A stretch of 64,000 nt of DNA, from assembly GCF_001570545.1 (NCBI RefSeq), contig NZ_BBXD01000014.1, forward strand, positions 186,001 to 250,000, in the 5' to 3' direction. Origin of the DNA: Herbidospora mongoliensis (GTDB lineage: Bacteria > Actinomycetota > Actinomycetes > Streptosporangiales > Streptosporangiaceae). A program made the position numbers and the translations under genes. A model generated the notes under the pieces. The model did not search any database and had not been told where the DNA came from. It was given only the letters and a program-made list of their open reading frames with translations. Of the stretch, positions 18,308 to 28,236 are shown in pieces. Within the stretch, counting starts at the first letter, position 1, and each line of letters begins with the position of its first letter.

Positions 18308-19273
18308 GTGCCGACGAAGAACACCTCACCGGCGGTTCGCCCGACTGAGAGCGGGCGGGCCGCCGGGGGAGGCCCGAGAGAAAAGTCACGCCACGGCGCG
18401 GCCCGCCGGAGAGGGCGTTCCGAACGCTTCGCTCCCTATGTGCTGGTCGCCCCGGCCGTACTGATCATCTTGGCGCTGCGGCTCTACCCGCTCGCGCTGG
18501 GCGTCAACTTCTCCTTCACCGGAGACGGCGACGCCAACGGCACGGCGGTCGGCCTCGCCAACTACCTGGAGCTGCTGGACGACCCGCTGTTCCAGACCGC
18601 GCTGGCCAATGTGGGGCTGCTGGTGCTGCTCCTGCCGGTCGCGGTCGCGATCCCGGGGCTGCTGGCGACGTTCATCTTCCTGAAGGTGCCGGGTCACCGG
18701 ATCTTCCGCAGCGTCTACTTCTTCCCCGCCGTGCTGTCGCCGGTGATCGTGGGGGCCATCTTCAACCTGATGCTCGCCTTCGACGGCCCGCTGAACGAGC
18801 TCCTCGGCACGATCGGCCTGGGCCCGGTCGACTGGCTGGGCGACCCGGGCGTGGCGAAGTTCGCCGTCGTCGGGGTGCAGATCTGGGCGACGTTCGGCAT
18901 GGCCCTGGTGGTGTTCCTCGCCGGTTTCGCCACCCTCGACGCCTCACTGCTCGACGCGGCCCGGGTCGACGGCGCCTCGCTGCGTCAGAGCATCTGGCAC
19001 GTGATCATCCCGAGCCTGAGCCAGACGATCCAGTTCGTCTTCGTCACCACGATGATCGGCATGCTGACCTCGATGTTCGGCCTGCTCTTCGTGATGACCA
19101 GCGGCGGGCCCGAGGGGTCGACCTACCTGCCGGAGTACTACATCTGGATTCAACAGGGACAGATGAACCGGCCGGCGCTCGCCTCGGCGGCGTCCACGGT
19201 CCTGTTCCTCATCATGCTCGTGGTGGGCCTGCTGCAGATCAGCGTGCTGCGCCGTGCCGGACGGGAGGACTGA
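18308..19273 (+). CDS. Sugar ABC transporter permease (MalF type)
   Basis: A 321-residue integral membrane subunit with six predicted helices after a roughly 38-residue basic cytoplasmic tail. The EAA loop LDAARVDGASLRQSIWHVII lies near 217-236. It starts at GTG 18308, with AGGAG in the end of the binding-protein gene. It forms the channel with the 19273-20094 product; the start of that gene overlaps its stop by one base (TGATG). No ATPase gene is in this operon, so a shared multi-sugar ATPase of the MsiK type is likely used. Confidence 0.93.
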   Translation: MPTKNTSPAVRPTESGRAAGGGPREKSRHGAARRRGRSERFAPYVLVAPAVLIILALRLYPLALGVNFSFTGDGDANGTAVGLANYLELLDDPLFQTALANVGLLVLLLPVAVAIPGLLATFIFLKVPGHRIFRSVYFFPAVLSPVIVGAIFNLMLAFDGPLNELLGTIGLGPVDWLGDPGVAKFAVVGVQIWATFGMALVVFLAGFATLDASLLDAARVDGASLRQSIWHVIIPSLSQTIQFVFVTTMIGMLTSMFGLLFVMTSGGPEGSTYLPEYYIWIQQGQMNRPALASAASTVLFLIMLVVGLLQISVLRRAGRED

Positions 19274-20094
19274 TGCGGCGTCTCGGCAAGTGGGTGGTCG
19301 CCGTCCCGATGGCGATCCTGGCCCTGGCCACGATCTATCCCCTCATCTTCACCGCCAACGTGGCGATGAAGACCCGGCGCGAGTACGTGCTCGACCGGTT
19401 CTCGCTGACCGAGTCGCTCCACTGGGACAACGTCGCCGCGGCGTGGAACAGCGTCGGCATGGCGCGTTACTTCGCCAACTCGCTCTTCGTGGTGGCGGCG
19501 TCGGTGTTCCTGCTGCTGTGGCTGGGCTCGATGGCGGGCTTCGCACTGAGCAGGCTGCCGTTCCGCGGGTCGAAGGCCCTGTTCATCGGCTTCCTGGCCG
19601 CGCTGTTCATCCCGTTCCAGGTGATCATGGTGCCGATCGCGCGGGTCATGGCCGACACCGGCCTCATCGACACCTATCCGGGGCTGATCCTCGCGTACGT
19701 GGCCCAGTTCCTCCCGTTCACCGTGTTCCTGATGACCAGCTACTACCGGTCGGTCCCCAGGGAGATCGTGGACGCCGCCCGCATCGACGGCAACACCGTC
19801 TACGGCGTCTACCGCCGGATCATGGTGCCCATCGGCCGGCCCGCGCTGCTGTCGGTCGGCATCCTGGACGCCCTGTTCTGCTGGAACGACGTGCTCATCG
19901 CGCTGCTGATGATGCCGTCGGCCGACCACCGCACGCTCATGGTCGGGGTGACGTCGCTGCGCGGTCAGTACACCGACAACATCCCCATGTTCGCCTCGGG
20001 GGTCCTGATCGCCGCCGTACCCGTACTGCTGGTCTATCTGTTCCTCCAGCGCCAGATCGCCGACGGTGTGACCGCCGGTTCCACGAAGGGCTGA
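19273..20094 (+). CDS. Sugar ABC transporter permease (MalG type)
   Basis: A 273-residue second channel subunit. It has an N-terminal helix, a periplasmic loop and five further helices, and the EAA loop IVDAARIDGNTVYGVYRRIM near 167-186. It is translationally coupled to the preceding permease. The dehydratase gene begins one base after its stop, so transporter and pathway enzymes belong to one transcript. Confidence 0.93.
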   Translation: MRRLGKWVVAVPMAILALATIYPLIFTANVAMKTRREYVLDRFSLTESLHWDNVAAAWNSVGMARYFANSLFVVAASVFLLLWLGSMAGFALSRLPFRGSKALFIGFLAALFIPFQVIMVPIARVMADTGLIDTYPGLILAYVAQFLPFTVFLMTSYYRSVPREIVDAARIDGNTVYGVYRRIMVPIGRPALLSVGILDALFCWNDVLIALLMMPSADHRTLMVGVTSLRGQYTDNIPMFASGVLIAAVPVLLVYLFLQRQIADGVTAGSTKG

Positions 20095-20095
20095 C

Positions 20096-21289
20096 ATGCG
20101 CATCTCGGGGTATCGCACGTTGACCACGATCCAGGAATGGGGACGGCCCGTCGGCGACGCCAACGGCCTGTACGCCGACGGCGTCGTCCCCGTCCCGATC
20201 GTCGTCGTGGAGACCGACATCGGGATCACCGGCGTCGGCATCGGGCCGCACGCGGAGATCGAGTCGATATTCGCCGCCCTGGAAGGGGAGGACCCGCGCG
20301 CCGTGACGGCGCTGTACGACCGCATGCTCCGGCGTGCCTTCAAAGCCGGTCACGCGGGAGTGGTGTTCGGCACCATCGGGGCCCTCGACACCGCCCTGTG
20401 GGACATCAAGGCGAAGGCGGCGGGCGAGCCGCTGTGGCGCCTGCTCGGCGGAAACGACCGGAAGGTGCCCGCCTACGCCTCCGGTCTGGACATGGGCCTC
20501 AGCGACGACGAACTCGTCGCGCAGTACGAGGTCTACGCCGCCCACGGCCTGCGCGCGGCCAAGCTCAAGGGCGGCCTGGACGTCGAGCGCGACCGGCACC
20601 GCCTGACCCTGGTGCGCGACGTGCTCACCCGCGCCGGAGGCGGGGCCCGGCCGAGCCTGATGCTGGACGCGAACGAGGTGTGGTCGCGCAAACAGGCGGT
20701 CAGGTACGTCGCCGAGCTGGAACGCACCCTCGACCTGACGTGGATCGAGGAACCGGTCCGCCGATGGGACGCCGAGGGCCTGGCGGCCGTCGGCAGGGGA
20801 GTGCGCGCCGCCGTCGCCACCGGGGAGAACCTCACCGGCCTGGAGCAGTTCCGCCCGCTGCTGGCCGCCGGGGCGGTCGACATCGTCCAGACGGCCGCGG
20901 TGTGGGGGGTCTCGCACTTCCTGCGGGCGGCGATGCTGGCCCACGCGCACGACCTCCCCGTGAGCCCGATCGGCACCACCCCCGTCGCGTTGCTGCACGC
21001 CGCGACCGCGGTGCCCAACCACATGGCCAGCGAACTCCAGGACCTTCACCCGCCCGTCGGCCTGTCGGTCGGCGTGACCGTCGAGGACGGCGCCTTCATC
21101 CTGGGCGACGCGCCGGGGGCGGGCATCACGATCGACGAGGAGTCGATCACGGCGTCCACCGGAAGGGCGGGCACCCGCTCCGCGGACAGCCCCGCGGTCC
21201 GGCCGGCCAGGGCCGGCCTCCGCCTGCTGGCCGAGGCCCACGGCCCGCACCACAACTCCTCACTCAAGGACCTGCACAACAAGCGCTGA
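20096..21289 (+). CDS. Enolase-superfamily sugar-acid dehydratase/racemase (mandelate racemase group)
   Basis: A 397-residue enzyme with the N-terminal capping domain and (beta/alpha)7beta barrel of the mandelate racemase/muconate lactonising family. Mg-binding and catalytic features are visible: LRAAKLKGG (catalytic Lys region, about 158-166), LMLDANEVW (Asp, about 187-195), WIEEP (Glu, about 217-221), TGENLT (Glu, about 241-246). Neighbouring lactonase and diketo-acid hydrolase genes suggest dehydration of a sugar acid such as L-fuconate or L-rhamnonate. Where many family members carry the catalytic His near the C-terminal end of the barrel, the sequence reads SPIGTTPVALLHAA. The exact reaction is therefore open; epimerase activity is the alternative. 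Confidence 0.82.
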   Translation: MRISGYRTLTTIQEWGRPVGDANGLYADGVVPVPIVVVETDIGITGVGIGPHAEIESIFAALEGEDPRAVTALYDRMLRRAFKAGHAGVVFGTIGALDTALWDIKAKAAGEPLWRLLGGNDRKVPAYASGLDMGLSDDELVAQYEVYAAHGLRAAKLKGGLDVERDRHRLTLVRDVLTRAGGGARPSLMLDANEVWSRKQAVRYVAELERTLDLTWIEEPVRRWDAEGLAAVGRGVRAAVATGENLTGLEQFRPLLAAGAVDIVQTAAVWGVSHFLRAAMLAHAHDLPVSPIGTTPVALLHAATAVPNHMASELQDLHPPVGLSVGVTVEDGAFILGDAPGAGITIDEESITASTGRAGTRSADSPAVRPARAGLRLLAEAHGPHHNSSLKDLHNKR

Positions 21290-21328
21290 GCGTTCGCGCG
21301 CAACTCGTGCCGGAAGAAAGGAACCACC

Positions 21329-24256
21329 GTGCCTCCCTCCCCCATGCCCCGAGTCTCCATGATCGTCGCCGCCTTACTGCTCACCGGGGCCTTCACCGCC
21401 CCGGCCCACGCCGCCCCCGTCAGTCAGACGATCGTGGTCGCGCCCACCGGCGCCGGCAACGCCGACGACAACGGTTCGGGCCGCAGGGACGAGCCGCTGG
21501 CCACCCTGGCGGAGGCACAACGCCGCGTCCGCGCCGCGATAGCCAAGGGCGGCGTCAACGTGACGGTCGAACTCCTCGACGGCGTCCACCGGCTGACCGC
21601 GCCGCTGCGCCTGGACGCCGCCGACTCCGGCCGTGAGGGCACCACGGTGACCTGGACGGCGGCACGCGGCGCCACCCCCGTGATCAGCGGCGCCACCCCC
21701 GTCACCGGCTGGGAGCCCGACGAGTCGGCGCCCGGCGTCTACAAGGCCGCGGTGGGCACCGGGTTCGACACCCGCCAGCTCTATGTGGACGGGAAACTCG
21801 CCCCGCGCGCCAAGGTCAGACTGCAGCGCAGCGACATCACGCTGAACGCGAACGGCTTCACCATCAACAACCCGGCCCTGGCCTACCTCGCCGGCCTGCC
21901 CGACCAGAAGCGCATCGAGCTCCAGGCGATGCTGTCGTTCACCAACCGGTTCGCCCCGGTGGAGAGCATCACGGGGAACACCGTCGTGATGCAGCAGCCG
22001 GCGTGGAACAACAACACCTACGGCTACGACACCATCCAGTCGCCGCTGCGCCCCGCGACGTTCTTCCTGCAGAACTCCAAGAGCTTCCTCAACGAGGCAG
22101 GTGAGTGGTACCTCGACACCACGGCCGGCGTGCTCTACTACAAGCCGCTCGCGGGCCAGGACATGGCGCAGGCCCGGGTCGAGCTGCCGAAACTGGAGTC
22201 GCTGCTCCAGATCGGCGGCACCTACGACGCCCCCGCCCGCAACCTGCGCTTCGAGAACCTGACGTTCACCGGCACCTCCTGGCTCAACCCCAGCACCTCC
22301 GACGGGTACGCCAACCAGCAGACCGGCGTGTTCATCAGCGGCGTCCAGGAGCACCGCCCCGCCGACGCCTTCGACTCGTGCGAGTTCGGCTGCCGGGGCT
22401 TCGAGGGTTCTCGCAACGGCTGGGCCCAGTCGCCCTCGGCGGTCCAGGTGTCGGCGGCCGAGGACATCTCCTTCACCGACAGCACCTTCGTCAACCTCGG
22501 CTCCATCGCGCTCGGCATCGGCAACGACGCCAACGCCCACGCCAGCGGCGTCGGGCTCGGCGCGCACCGGGTGACGGTCTCGGGGAGCACCTTCACCGCG
22601 AACGCCGGCGGCGGGATCATGGTCGGCGGCGTGCGCCCCGACGCGCACCACCCCGCCGACCCGCGCATGGTCAACAGCGACATCGTGCTCCGCGACAACC
22701 GCGTCCACGCGACCGCGCTCGAATACCTCGACAACGCCGGCATCTTCGCCAGTTACATCACCCGCCTGACCGTCGAGCACAACTACGTGGCCGACCTGCC
22801 CTACACCGGCATCGGGCTCGGCTACGGCTGGGGCGCCAACGACCCGGGCGGCAACCAGGAGTACGTCGGCCGGGGCCTGTACGACTTCCAGCCCATCTTC
22901 ACCACGCCGACGACCCTGAGTGACGTGCGCATCGTCGGCAACCACGTGCGCAACGTCGTGCAGACCCTCTTCGACGCGAGCTGCATCTACACCCTCTCGG
23001 CCATGCCGCGCAGCGTCATCGACGAGAACTACTGCGAGAACAGCGGCCAGCTCGGCCTCTACTTCGACGAGGGCTCCCGCTACCTGAGCGCCAGCCGCAA
23101 CGTGCTGGTCAGGACCGCAGGCCAGTGGGCGCACGCCAACAACCAGAACGGCAACCCCACGGGCAACCTCACGCTGATCGACAACTTCGCCACCAACTCC
23201 GGCATCACCGGCATCTCCAACGGCAGCCGGGGCAACGTCACCCGGGGGAACCTCATCGTCACCGAGACCACCCTGCCCCTTGAGGCCAGCCGGGTCGTCT
23301 ACCAGGCCGGTCCCCGGGGCGACCACCGTGGCGCGCCCGACCCGGGCCGCCCCGCCGTGGGCGCCGTCCTGTCCGCTGATCCGTCCGTGCTCCAGGGCGG
23401 CGAGTCGACGACCGTCACGGTCACCGTCAAGAACTTCAGCGAGCGCCGGGCCTCGGAGCTGGCCGTCGCCGTCACCGTCCCCGACGGCTGGCAGGCCGTG
23501 CGGGTCGGCAAGCCGGTGCCGTACGGCCTCGACTCCGGCGAGTCCGACAGCGAGACGTGGAAGGTCACCGCGCCGCCGTCGGTCTCGACCCCGGTCAGCC
23601 GCGCCGAGATCAAGGCCGTGCTCACCGGGCGGGCCGACCAGGCCGACCTCACGGTCAACCGGTCGCTGACGCTGACGGCGCTGAACCCGCTCACGTCGAT
23701 GAAGAGCCACGGCTCGGTGCCCAGCCAGTTCGCCGAGGCCGGTTCGCAGGTCGTCATCCTGACCTCGGGCACCGACATCTGGCAGGACGCCGGCGGTTCG
23801 TTCGACGAGTTCGGCGCCGCCTACCGCGACGACGCGGCCGGTGCCACGTCCACCGTCACCGCCCAGGTCACCCGCATGGACAACACCAACGCCTGGGCCA
23901 AGGCCGGCGTCTTCGTGCGCAACGACGCCACCGGCACGGGCGCCTCGCCCGGCTACGCGGCCATGGTCGCCACCCCGGGCAACGGCGTCGCCTTCCAGTG
24001 GGACGCCAACGGCAACGGTTACCTCGACTCGTTCAGCGGCGCCACGGGCGTCACCGCCCCTGTCTGGGTCCGGCTCGTCCGGTCCGGCAACCAGGTCAGC
24101 GGTTACTACTCCAAGAACGGCACCACGTGGACCAAGGTCGGCCCGACCGCGACCCTGCCCGGCATCGCCGAGCGGCAGGACGCGGGGCTCATCGCCACCT
24201 CCCACGCGGCGGGTGTGACGGGCCAGTTCGCCTTCAGTGACTTCACTGTGAGCTAG
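21329..24256 (+). CDS. Secreted right-handed beta-helix (GH141-like) glycosidase candidate
   Basis: A 975-residue secreted protein, signal peptide to about residue 30 (TAPAHAAP). The beta-helix body (about 32-660) is a paralogue of the 12846 product. Shared blocks include LTAPLRLDAADSG, ISGATPVTGW, RQLYVDGKLAPRA, QQPAWNNN and GIGNDANAHASGVGLGA. It then has an NPCBM-associated (NEW3-like) beta-sandwich near 670-785 and a C-terminal concanavalin-like module near 800-975. There is no RICIN. GH141 contains an alpha-L-fucosidase, which would fit a deoxyhexose operon. GTG 21329 has GAAAGGAA upstream. It is unusual to find the secreted enzyme embedded between dehydratase and hydrolase genes of the same transcript. 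Confidence 0.8.
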   Translation: MPPSPMPRVSMIVAALLLTGAFTAPAHAAPVSQTIVVAPTGAGNADDNGSGRRDEPLATLAEAQRRVRAAIAKGGVNVTVELLDGVHRLTAPLRLDAADSGREGTTVTWTAARGATPVISGATPVTGWEPDESAPGVYKAAVGTGFDTRQLYVDGKLAPRAKVRLQRSDITLNANGFTINNPALAYLAGLPDQKRIELQAMLSFTNRFAPVESITGNTVVMQQPAWNNNTYGYDTIQSPLRPATFFLQNSKSFLNEAGEWYLDTTAGVLYYKPLAGQDMAQARVELPKLESLLQIGGTYDAPARNLRFENLTFTGTSWLNPSTSDGYANQQTGVFISGVQEHRPADAFDSCEFGCRGFEGSRNGWAQSPSAVQVSAAEDISFTDSTFVNLGSIALGIGNDANAHASGVGLGAHRVTVSGSTFTANAGGGIMVGGVRPDAHHPADPRMVNSDIVLRDNRVHATALEYLDNAGIFASYITRLTVEHNYVADLPYTGIGLGYGWGANDPGGNQEYVGRGLYDFQPIFTTPTTLSDVRIVGNHVRNVVQTLFDASCIYTLSAMPRSVIDENYCENSGQLGLYFDEGSRYLSASRNVLVRTAGQWAHANNQNGNPTGNLTLIDNFATNSGITGISNGSRGNVTRGNLIVTETTLPLEASRVVYQAGPRGDHRGAPDPGRPAVGAVLSADPSVLQGGESTTVTVTVKNFSERRASELAVAVTVPDGWQAVRVGKPVPYGLDSGESDSETWKVTAPPSVSTPVSRAEIKAVLTGRADQADLTVNRSLTLTALNPLTSMKSHGSVPSQFAEAGSQVVILTSGTDIWQDAGGSFDEFGAAYRDDAAGATSTVTAQVTRMDNTNAWAKAGVFVRNDATGTGASPGYAAMVATPGNGVAFQWDANGNGYLDSFSGATGVTAPVWVRLVRSGNQVSGYYSKNGTTWTKVGPTATLPGIAERQDAGLIATSHAAGVTGQFAFSDFTVS

Positions 24257-24265
24257 ACCGGACCG

Positions 24266-24303
24266 CCCCGGTGCCGGCGTCCGGAAGGGCGCCGGCACCG
24301 GGG
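24266..24303 (+). terminator. Perfect 14-bp hairpin inside the sugar-acid operon
   Basis: Arms 24266-24279 and 24290-24303 (CCCCGGTGCCGGCG and its exact complement) enclose a 10-base loop, just after the beta-helix gene. There is no T-tract. It may be a partial terminator or an mRNA 3'-end stabiliser that sets unequal expression of genes before and after it. Confidence 0.65.
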
Positions 24304-24338
24304 ACGCCCACGGATCATCAAGCGAAAGAAGGCGGGAC

Positions 24339-25187
24339 GTGAAGTTGTGCCGGGTGGGTCAGCCGGGCCATGAGAGGCCCTGTGCCGTCGACCCCGCAGG
24401 GCGCTTGCTCGATCTGTCGTCGCTGACGGCGGACATCGACGGGGCCTTCCTCGCCGGAGGAGGCGTCGAGCGGGTGCGCGCGGCTCTCGCCGCAGGCGGC
24501 CTGCCGGAGGCAGGCCCGTACGAACGGGTCGGCGCACCGGTGGCCAGGCCGGGGAAGGTCGTGTGCATCGGGCTGAACTACTCCGACCACGCGGCGGAGA
24601 CCGGAGCGGCGATCCCGGCCGAACCGGTGGTCTTCCTCAAGGCGTCCGGCACGGTCGTCGGCCCCGACGACGAGGTGCTGGTGCCGCGCGGCAGCGTGAA
24701 GACCGACTACGAGGTGGAACTGGCGGTGGTCATCGGGGCCACGGCCCGCTACCTCGCCTCGCCGCAGGAGGCGGTGGGGGTGATCGCGGGGTACGCGATC
24801 GCCAACGACGTCTCCGAGCGGGAATTCCAGCTGGAGCGCGGCGGTCAGTGGGACAAGGGCAAGTCGTGCGAGACGTTCAACCCGCTCGGGCCGTGGCTCG
24901 TCACGCCCGACGAGGTCGGCGATCCGCAGGCGCTCGGTATGCGCCTGTGGGTCAACGGCGACCTACGCCAGAACGGCGACACGAAGAACCAGATCTTCGG
25001 CGTCCATCACGTCGTCTGGTACCTCAGCCAGTTCATGGTCCTGGAACCGGGCGACGTGGTGAACACCGGCACTCCGGCCGGGGTGGCCATGGGCAGGGGG
25101 CCGGATGCCTACCTCCGGGCCGGCGACGTGGTCGAGGTGGAGATCGACGGCCTGGGCCGCCAGCGCCAGCGGCTGGGACAGGCGTGA
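24339..25187 (+). CDS. Fumarylacetoacetate-hydrolase family 2,4-diketo-3-deoxy-sugar-acid hydrolase
   Basis: A 282-residue FAH-family enzyme. CIGLNYSDHAAETG near 71-84 and DYEVELAVVIG near 124-134 (metal-binding Glu residues), then NDVSEREFQLERGGQWDKGK near 154-173 match 2,4-didehydro-3-deoxy-L-rhamnonate/L-fuconate hydrolases, which cleave to pyruvate and L-lactate. YLSQFMVLEPGDVVNTGTP near the C-terminus is also typical. Start GTG 24339 follows GAAGGCGGG. The next gene is larA, whose classic substrate is lactate, so the pathway order fits. 2-keto-3-deoxy-acid dehydrogenase and sugar dehydrogenase genes are not seen in the window. Confidence 0.88.
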   Translation: MKLCRVGQPGHERPCAVDPAGRLLDLSSLTADIDGAFLAGGGVERVRAALAAGGLPEAGPYERVGAPVARPGKVVCIGLNYSDHAAETGAAIPAEPVVFLKASGTVVGPDDEVLVPRGSVKTDYEVELAVVIGATARYLASPQEAVGVIAGYAIANDVSEREFQLERGGQWDKGKSCETFNPLGPWLVTPDEVGDPQALGMRLWVNGDLRQNGDTKNQIFGVHHVVWYLSQFMVLEPGDVVNTGTPAGVAMGRGPDAYLRAGDVVEVEIDGLGRQRQRLGQA

Positions 25188-25211
25188 GCGGCGACCCCCG
25201 GGAGGCGCCGG

Positions 25212-26468
25212 ATGCGTGTTGACCTCGCCTATGGCGTCGACGGGCTCGCGGTGGACTTTCCGGACGACCGCACCACCGTGGTCACGCCGGTGACCAAGCC
25301 GGCGGCGGCGGACGAGACGGCCGAGCTGCTGCGCGCGCTGCGCGAGCCCGTCGCCGGACCGCCGCTGCGGGCGCGCGTGCGGCGGGGGCAGACGGTGGCG
25401 ATCTCCGCGTGCGACGGCACCCGGCCGCAGCCCCGGCACCTGATGATCCCGGCGATCCTGGCCGAGCTCGACGGGCTGATTGATCTGGACGACGTCGTCA
25501 TCCTGGTCGCCACCGGCACCCACCGGGGCAACAGCGAGCCCGAACTGCGCGCCATGTTCGGCGACGAACTGGTGGACGCCGTTCGGATCGTCAACCACGA
25601 CGCCAGGGACGAGAGCTCGCTGCGCTGGATGGGCCGCTTCGGCAAGGACGTGCCCGTCTGGCTCAACCGCGAGTGGGTCGACGCGGACGTGCGCATCACC
25701 ACGGGTTTCGTCGAGCCGCACTTCTTCGCCGGGTTCTCCGGCGGGCCGAAACTCGTCGCACCGGGGCTCGCCGCGCTGGAGACCGTGCTCACCCTCCACG
25801 ACGCCGCCCGCATCGGCGACCCCCGGGCCGCCTGGGGGATCATCGAGGGCAATCCGGTCCACGACGACGTGCGGGCCATCGCCGAGGGGACCGGCGTCAC
25901 CTTCGCCCTCGACGTCGTGCTCAACCGGGAGCAGAAGATCGTCAACGCCTTCGGCGGCGACCTCCTCCCGATGCACGCCGCCGCCACGGCCGCCGCCCGC
26001 ACGGCCGCGATGAGACCGGTGCCCGCGCCTTTCGACGTGGTCGTGACGACCAACGCCGGGTTCCCGCTCGACCAGAACCTCTACCAGGCGGTGAAGGGGA
26101 TGAGCGCCGCCGCCGGGATCGTGCGGCCGGGAGGGGTCATCATCTGCGCGGCCGAGTGCCGGGACGGGTTTCCCGACCACGGCCCCTATCGGGAGACGCT
26201 GACCTCCGCCGCCTCGCCCGACGCCCTGTTCGAGGAGATCACCGGCCGTGAGCGGACGATCCCCGACCAGTGGCAGGTGCAGATCCAGGCCCGCATCCAG
26301 CGGCACGCGCGCGTCATCGTCCACACCTCCTATCTGAGCGACGCGGACCTGGCCGCCGCCCATCTGGAACAGACCCACGACATCGGGGCCACCGTCCGCG
26401 GCCTTCCCGGCCGCGTGTGCGTGCTGCCGGAGGGCCCCATGACGATCCCGTACCTGGCGGGGGAGTAG
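25212..26468 (+). CDS. larA: LarA-family nickel-pincer-dependent racemase/epimerase
   Basis: A 418-residue LarA homologue, near the size of lactate racemase. NPN-binding and catalytic features can be read: ACDGTRPQP (Asp and Arg), ATGTHRG (His), EPHFFAGFSGGPKLVAPG (His and the Lys that bonds the cofactor) and NLYQAVKGMSAA (second Lys). LarA interconverts D- and L-lactate; other members act on different 2-hydroxy acids. Here L-lactate is the predicted product of the preceding hydrolase, which favours lactate, though a sugar acid remains possible. ATG 25212 follows GGGAGG. larB starts three bases after its stop codon. Confidence 0.88.
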   Translation: MRVDLAYGVDGLAVDFPDDRTTVVTPVTKPAAADETAELLRALREPVAGPPLRARVRRGQTVAISACDGTRPQPRHLMIPAILAELDGLIDLDDVVILVATGTHRGNSEPELRAMFGDELVDAVRIVNHDARDESSLRWMGRFGKDVPVWLNREWVDADVRITTGFVEPHFFAGFSGGPKLVAPGLAALETVLTLHDAARIGDPRAAWGIIEGNPVHDDVRAIAEGTGVTFALDVVLNREQKIVNAFGGDLLPMHAAATAAARTAAMRPVPAPFDVVVTTNAGFPLDQNLYQAVKGMSAAAGIVRPGGVIICAAECRDGFPDHGPYRETLTSAASPDALFEEITGRERTIPDQWQVQIQARIQRHARVIVHTSYLSDADLAAAHLEQTHDIGATVRGLPGRVCVLPEGPMTIPYLAGE

Positions 26469-26470
26469 CC

Positions 26471-27120
<650 letters not shown>

Positions 27121-27124
<4 letters not shown>

Positions 27125-28236
27125 TCCTCTATCTCAATCCCTTCACCGGCCTGGCCGGCGACATGCTGCTCGGCGCGCTGCTGTCCGCCGGGGCCTCGAC
27201 GGAGGCCGTGCGACGGGCCGTCGCCCGGACCGGCCTGACCGGGTGGCACATCGAGACCGAGGACGTCCGCACCGGCGCCCTCATGGCGGTGCGCGTCCGG
27301 ATCGACGTCGACGACGACGCGACCGAGCGCCCGGCCGCGACGCTGATCGAGATGGCGGCCCGCACCGATCTGACCGTCGCCGTGCGGGCGCTGAAGGCCA
27401 TCGCGGAGGTGGAGGGCGCGCTGCACGGGGTGCCCGCCGCCGACGTGCACCTGCACGAACTCGGCGGGCACGACACGCTGATCGACATCGTCGGGTGCGC
27501 CGCGGCGCTGGCCGACCTGGACGTGACTCAGGTGTACTGCGCGCCCCTGCCACTGGGCGGCGGCAGCGTCGAGACCCGTCACGGAGTGCTGCCGGTGCCC
27601 GCCCCCGCCACGCTCGCCCTGCTCAAGGGGGCGCAGGTGCGGGGCGGCGGGGAGCAGGAGTCGGTCACCCCCACCGGGGCCGCGATCCTGCGCGCCGCCG
27701 AAACCCTCTACGGCGCGGCGCCGCCCATGGAGGTGCGCGCGGTCGGGTACGGGGCGGGAAGCCGCCAGCTCGCGGACCGGCCCAACGTCACGGTCGCCGT
27801 GCTGGGCCGTCCCGTGACCTCGCCGGATCACCAGGTCATCCTGTCGACGAACCTGGACGACGTGACGGGGGAGTTGCTCGGGCACGTCCTCCAGCGGGCG
27901 CTGCAGGCCGGCGCCGCCGACGCGTGGATCACGCCCGCGATCATGAAAAAGGGCCGCCCGGCCCACATCCTGCACGTGCTCGCGCCCATCGAGATGGCCG
28001 ACCGCCTGGAGAACCTCCTGTTCGCCGAGACCGGCACGCTCGGGCTGCGTCGCAGTCAGGTGGAGAAGGTCATGCTCCCGCGGAGCGTCCGGACGGTGGA
28101 GCTGTACGGCCAGAGCGTGCGCATGAAGCAGGGGCCGTGGGGCGTCAAACCCGAATACGACGATCTGGCCCGCCTGGCGGCCTCGACCGGCAAGCCCCTG
28201 CTCCTTCTGACCAGAGAGGCACTCGAAGCCCTGTGA
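27121..28236 (+). CDS. larC: LarC, nickel insertion enzyme (single polypeptide)
   Basis: A 371-residue LarC, the CTP-dependent cyclometallase that inserts nickel into the pincer nucleotide. LILYLNPFTGLAGDM at the N-terminus, VHLHELGGHDTLIDIVG near 112-128 and TPTGAAIL near 183-190 are family signatures. STNLDDVTGELLGHVLQRAL and PAIMKKGRPAH mark the second domain. In Lactobacillus the two halves need a programmed frameshift; here they are fused. The start is the rare codon TTG 27121, supported by GGAGG six bases upstream and overlap with the larB stop. Its stop overlaps the next gene (GTGA). Confidence 0.92.

Noticed and set aside
21374..24298. 974-codon antisense frame opposite the second beta-helix gene
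   Set aside because: Same GC-driven shadow; the sense product has a signal peptide and recognisable domains.
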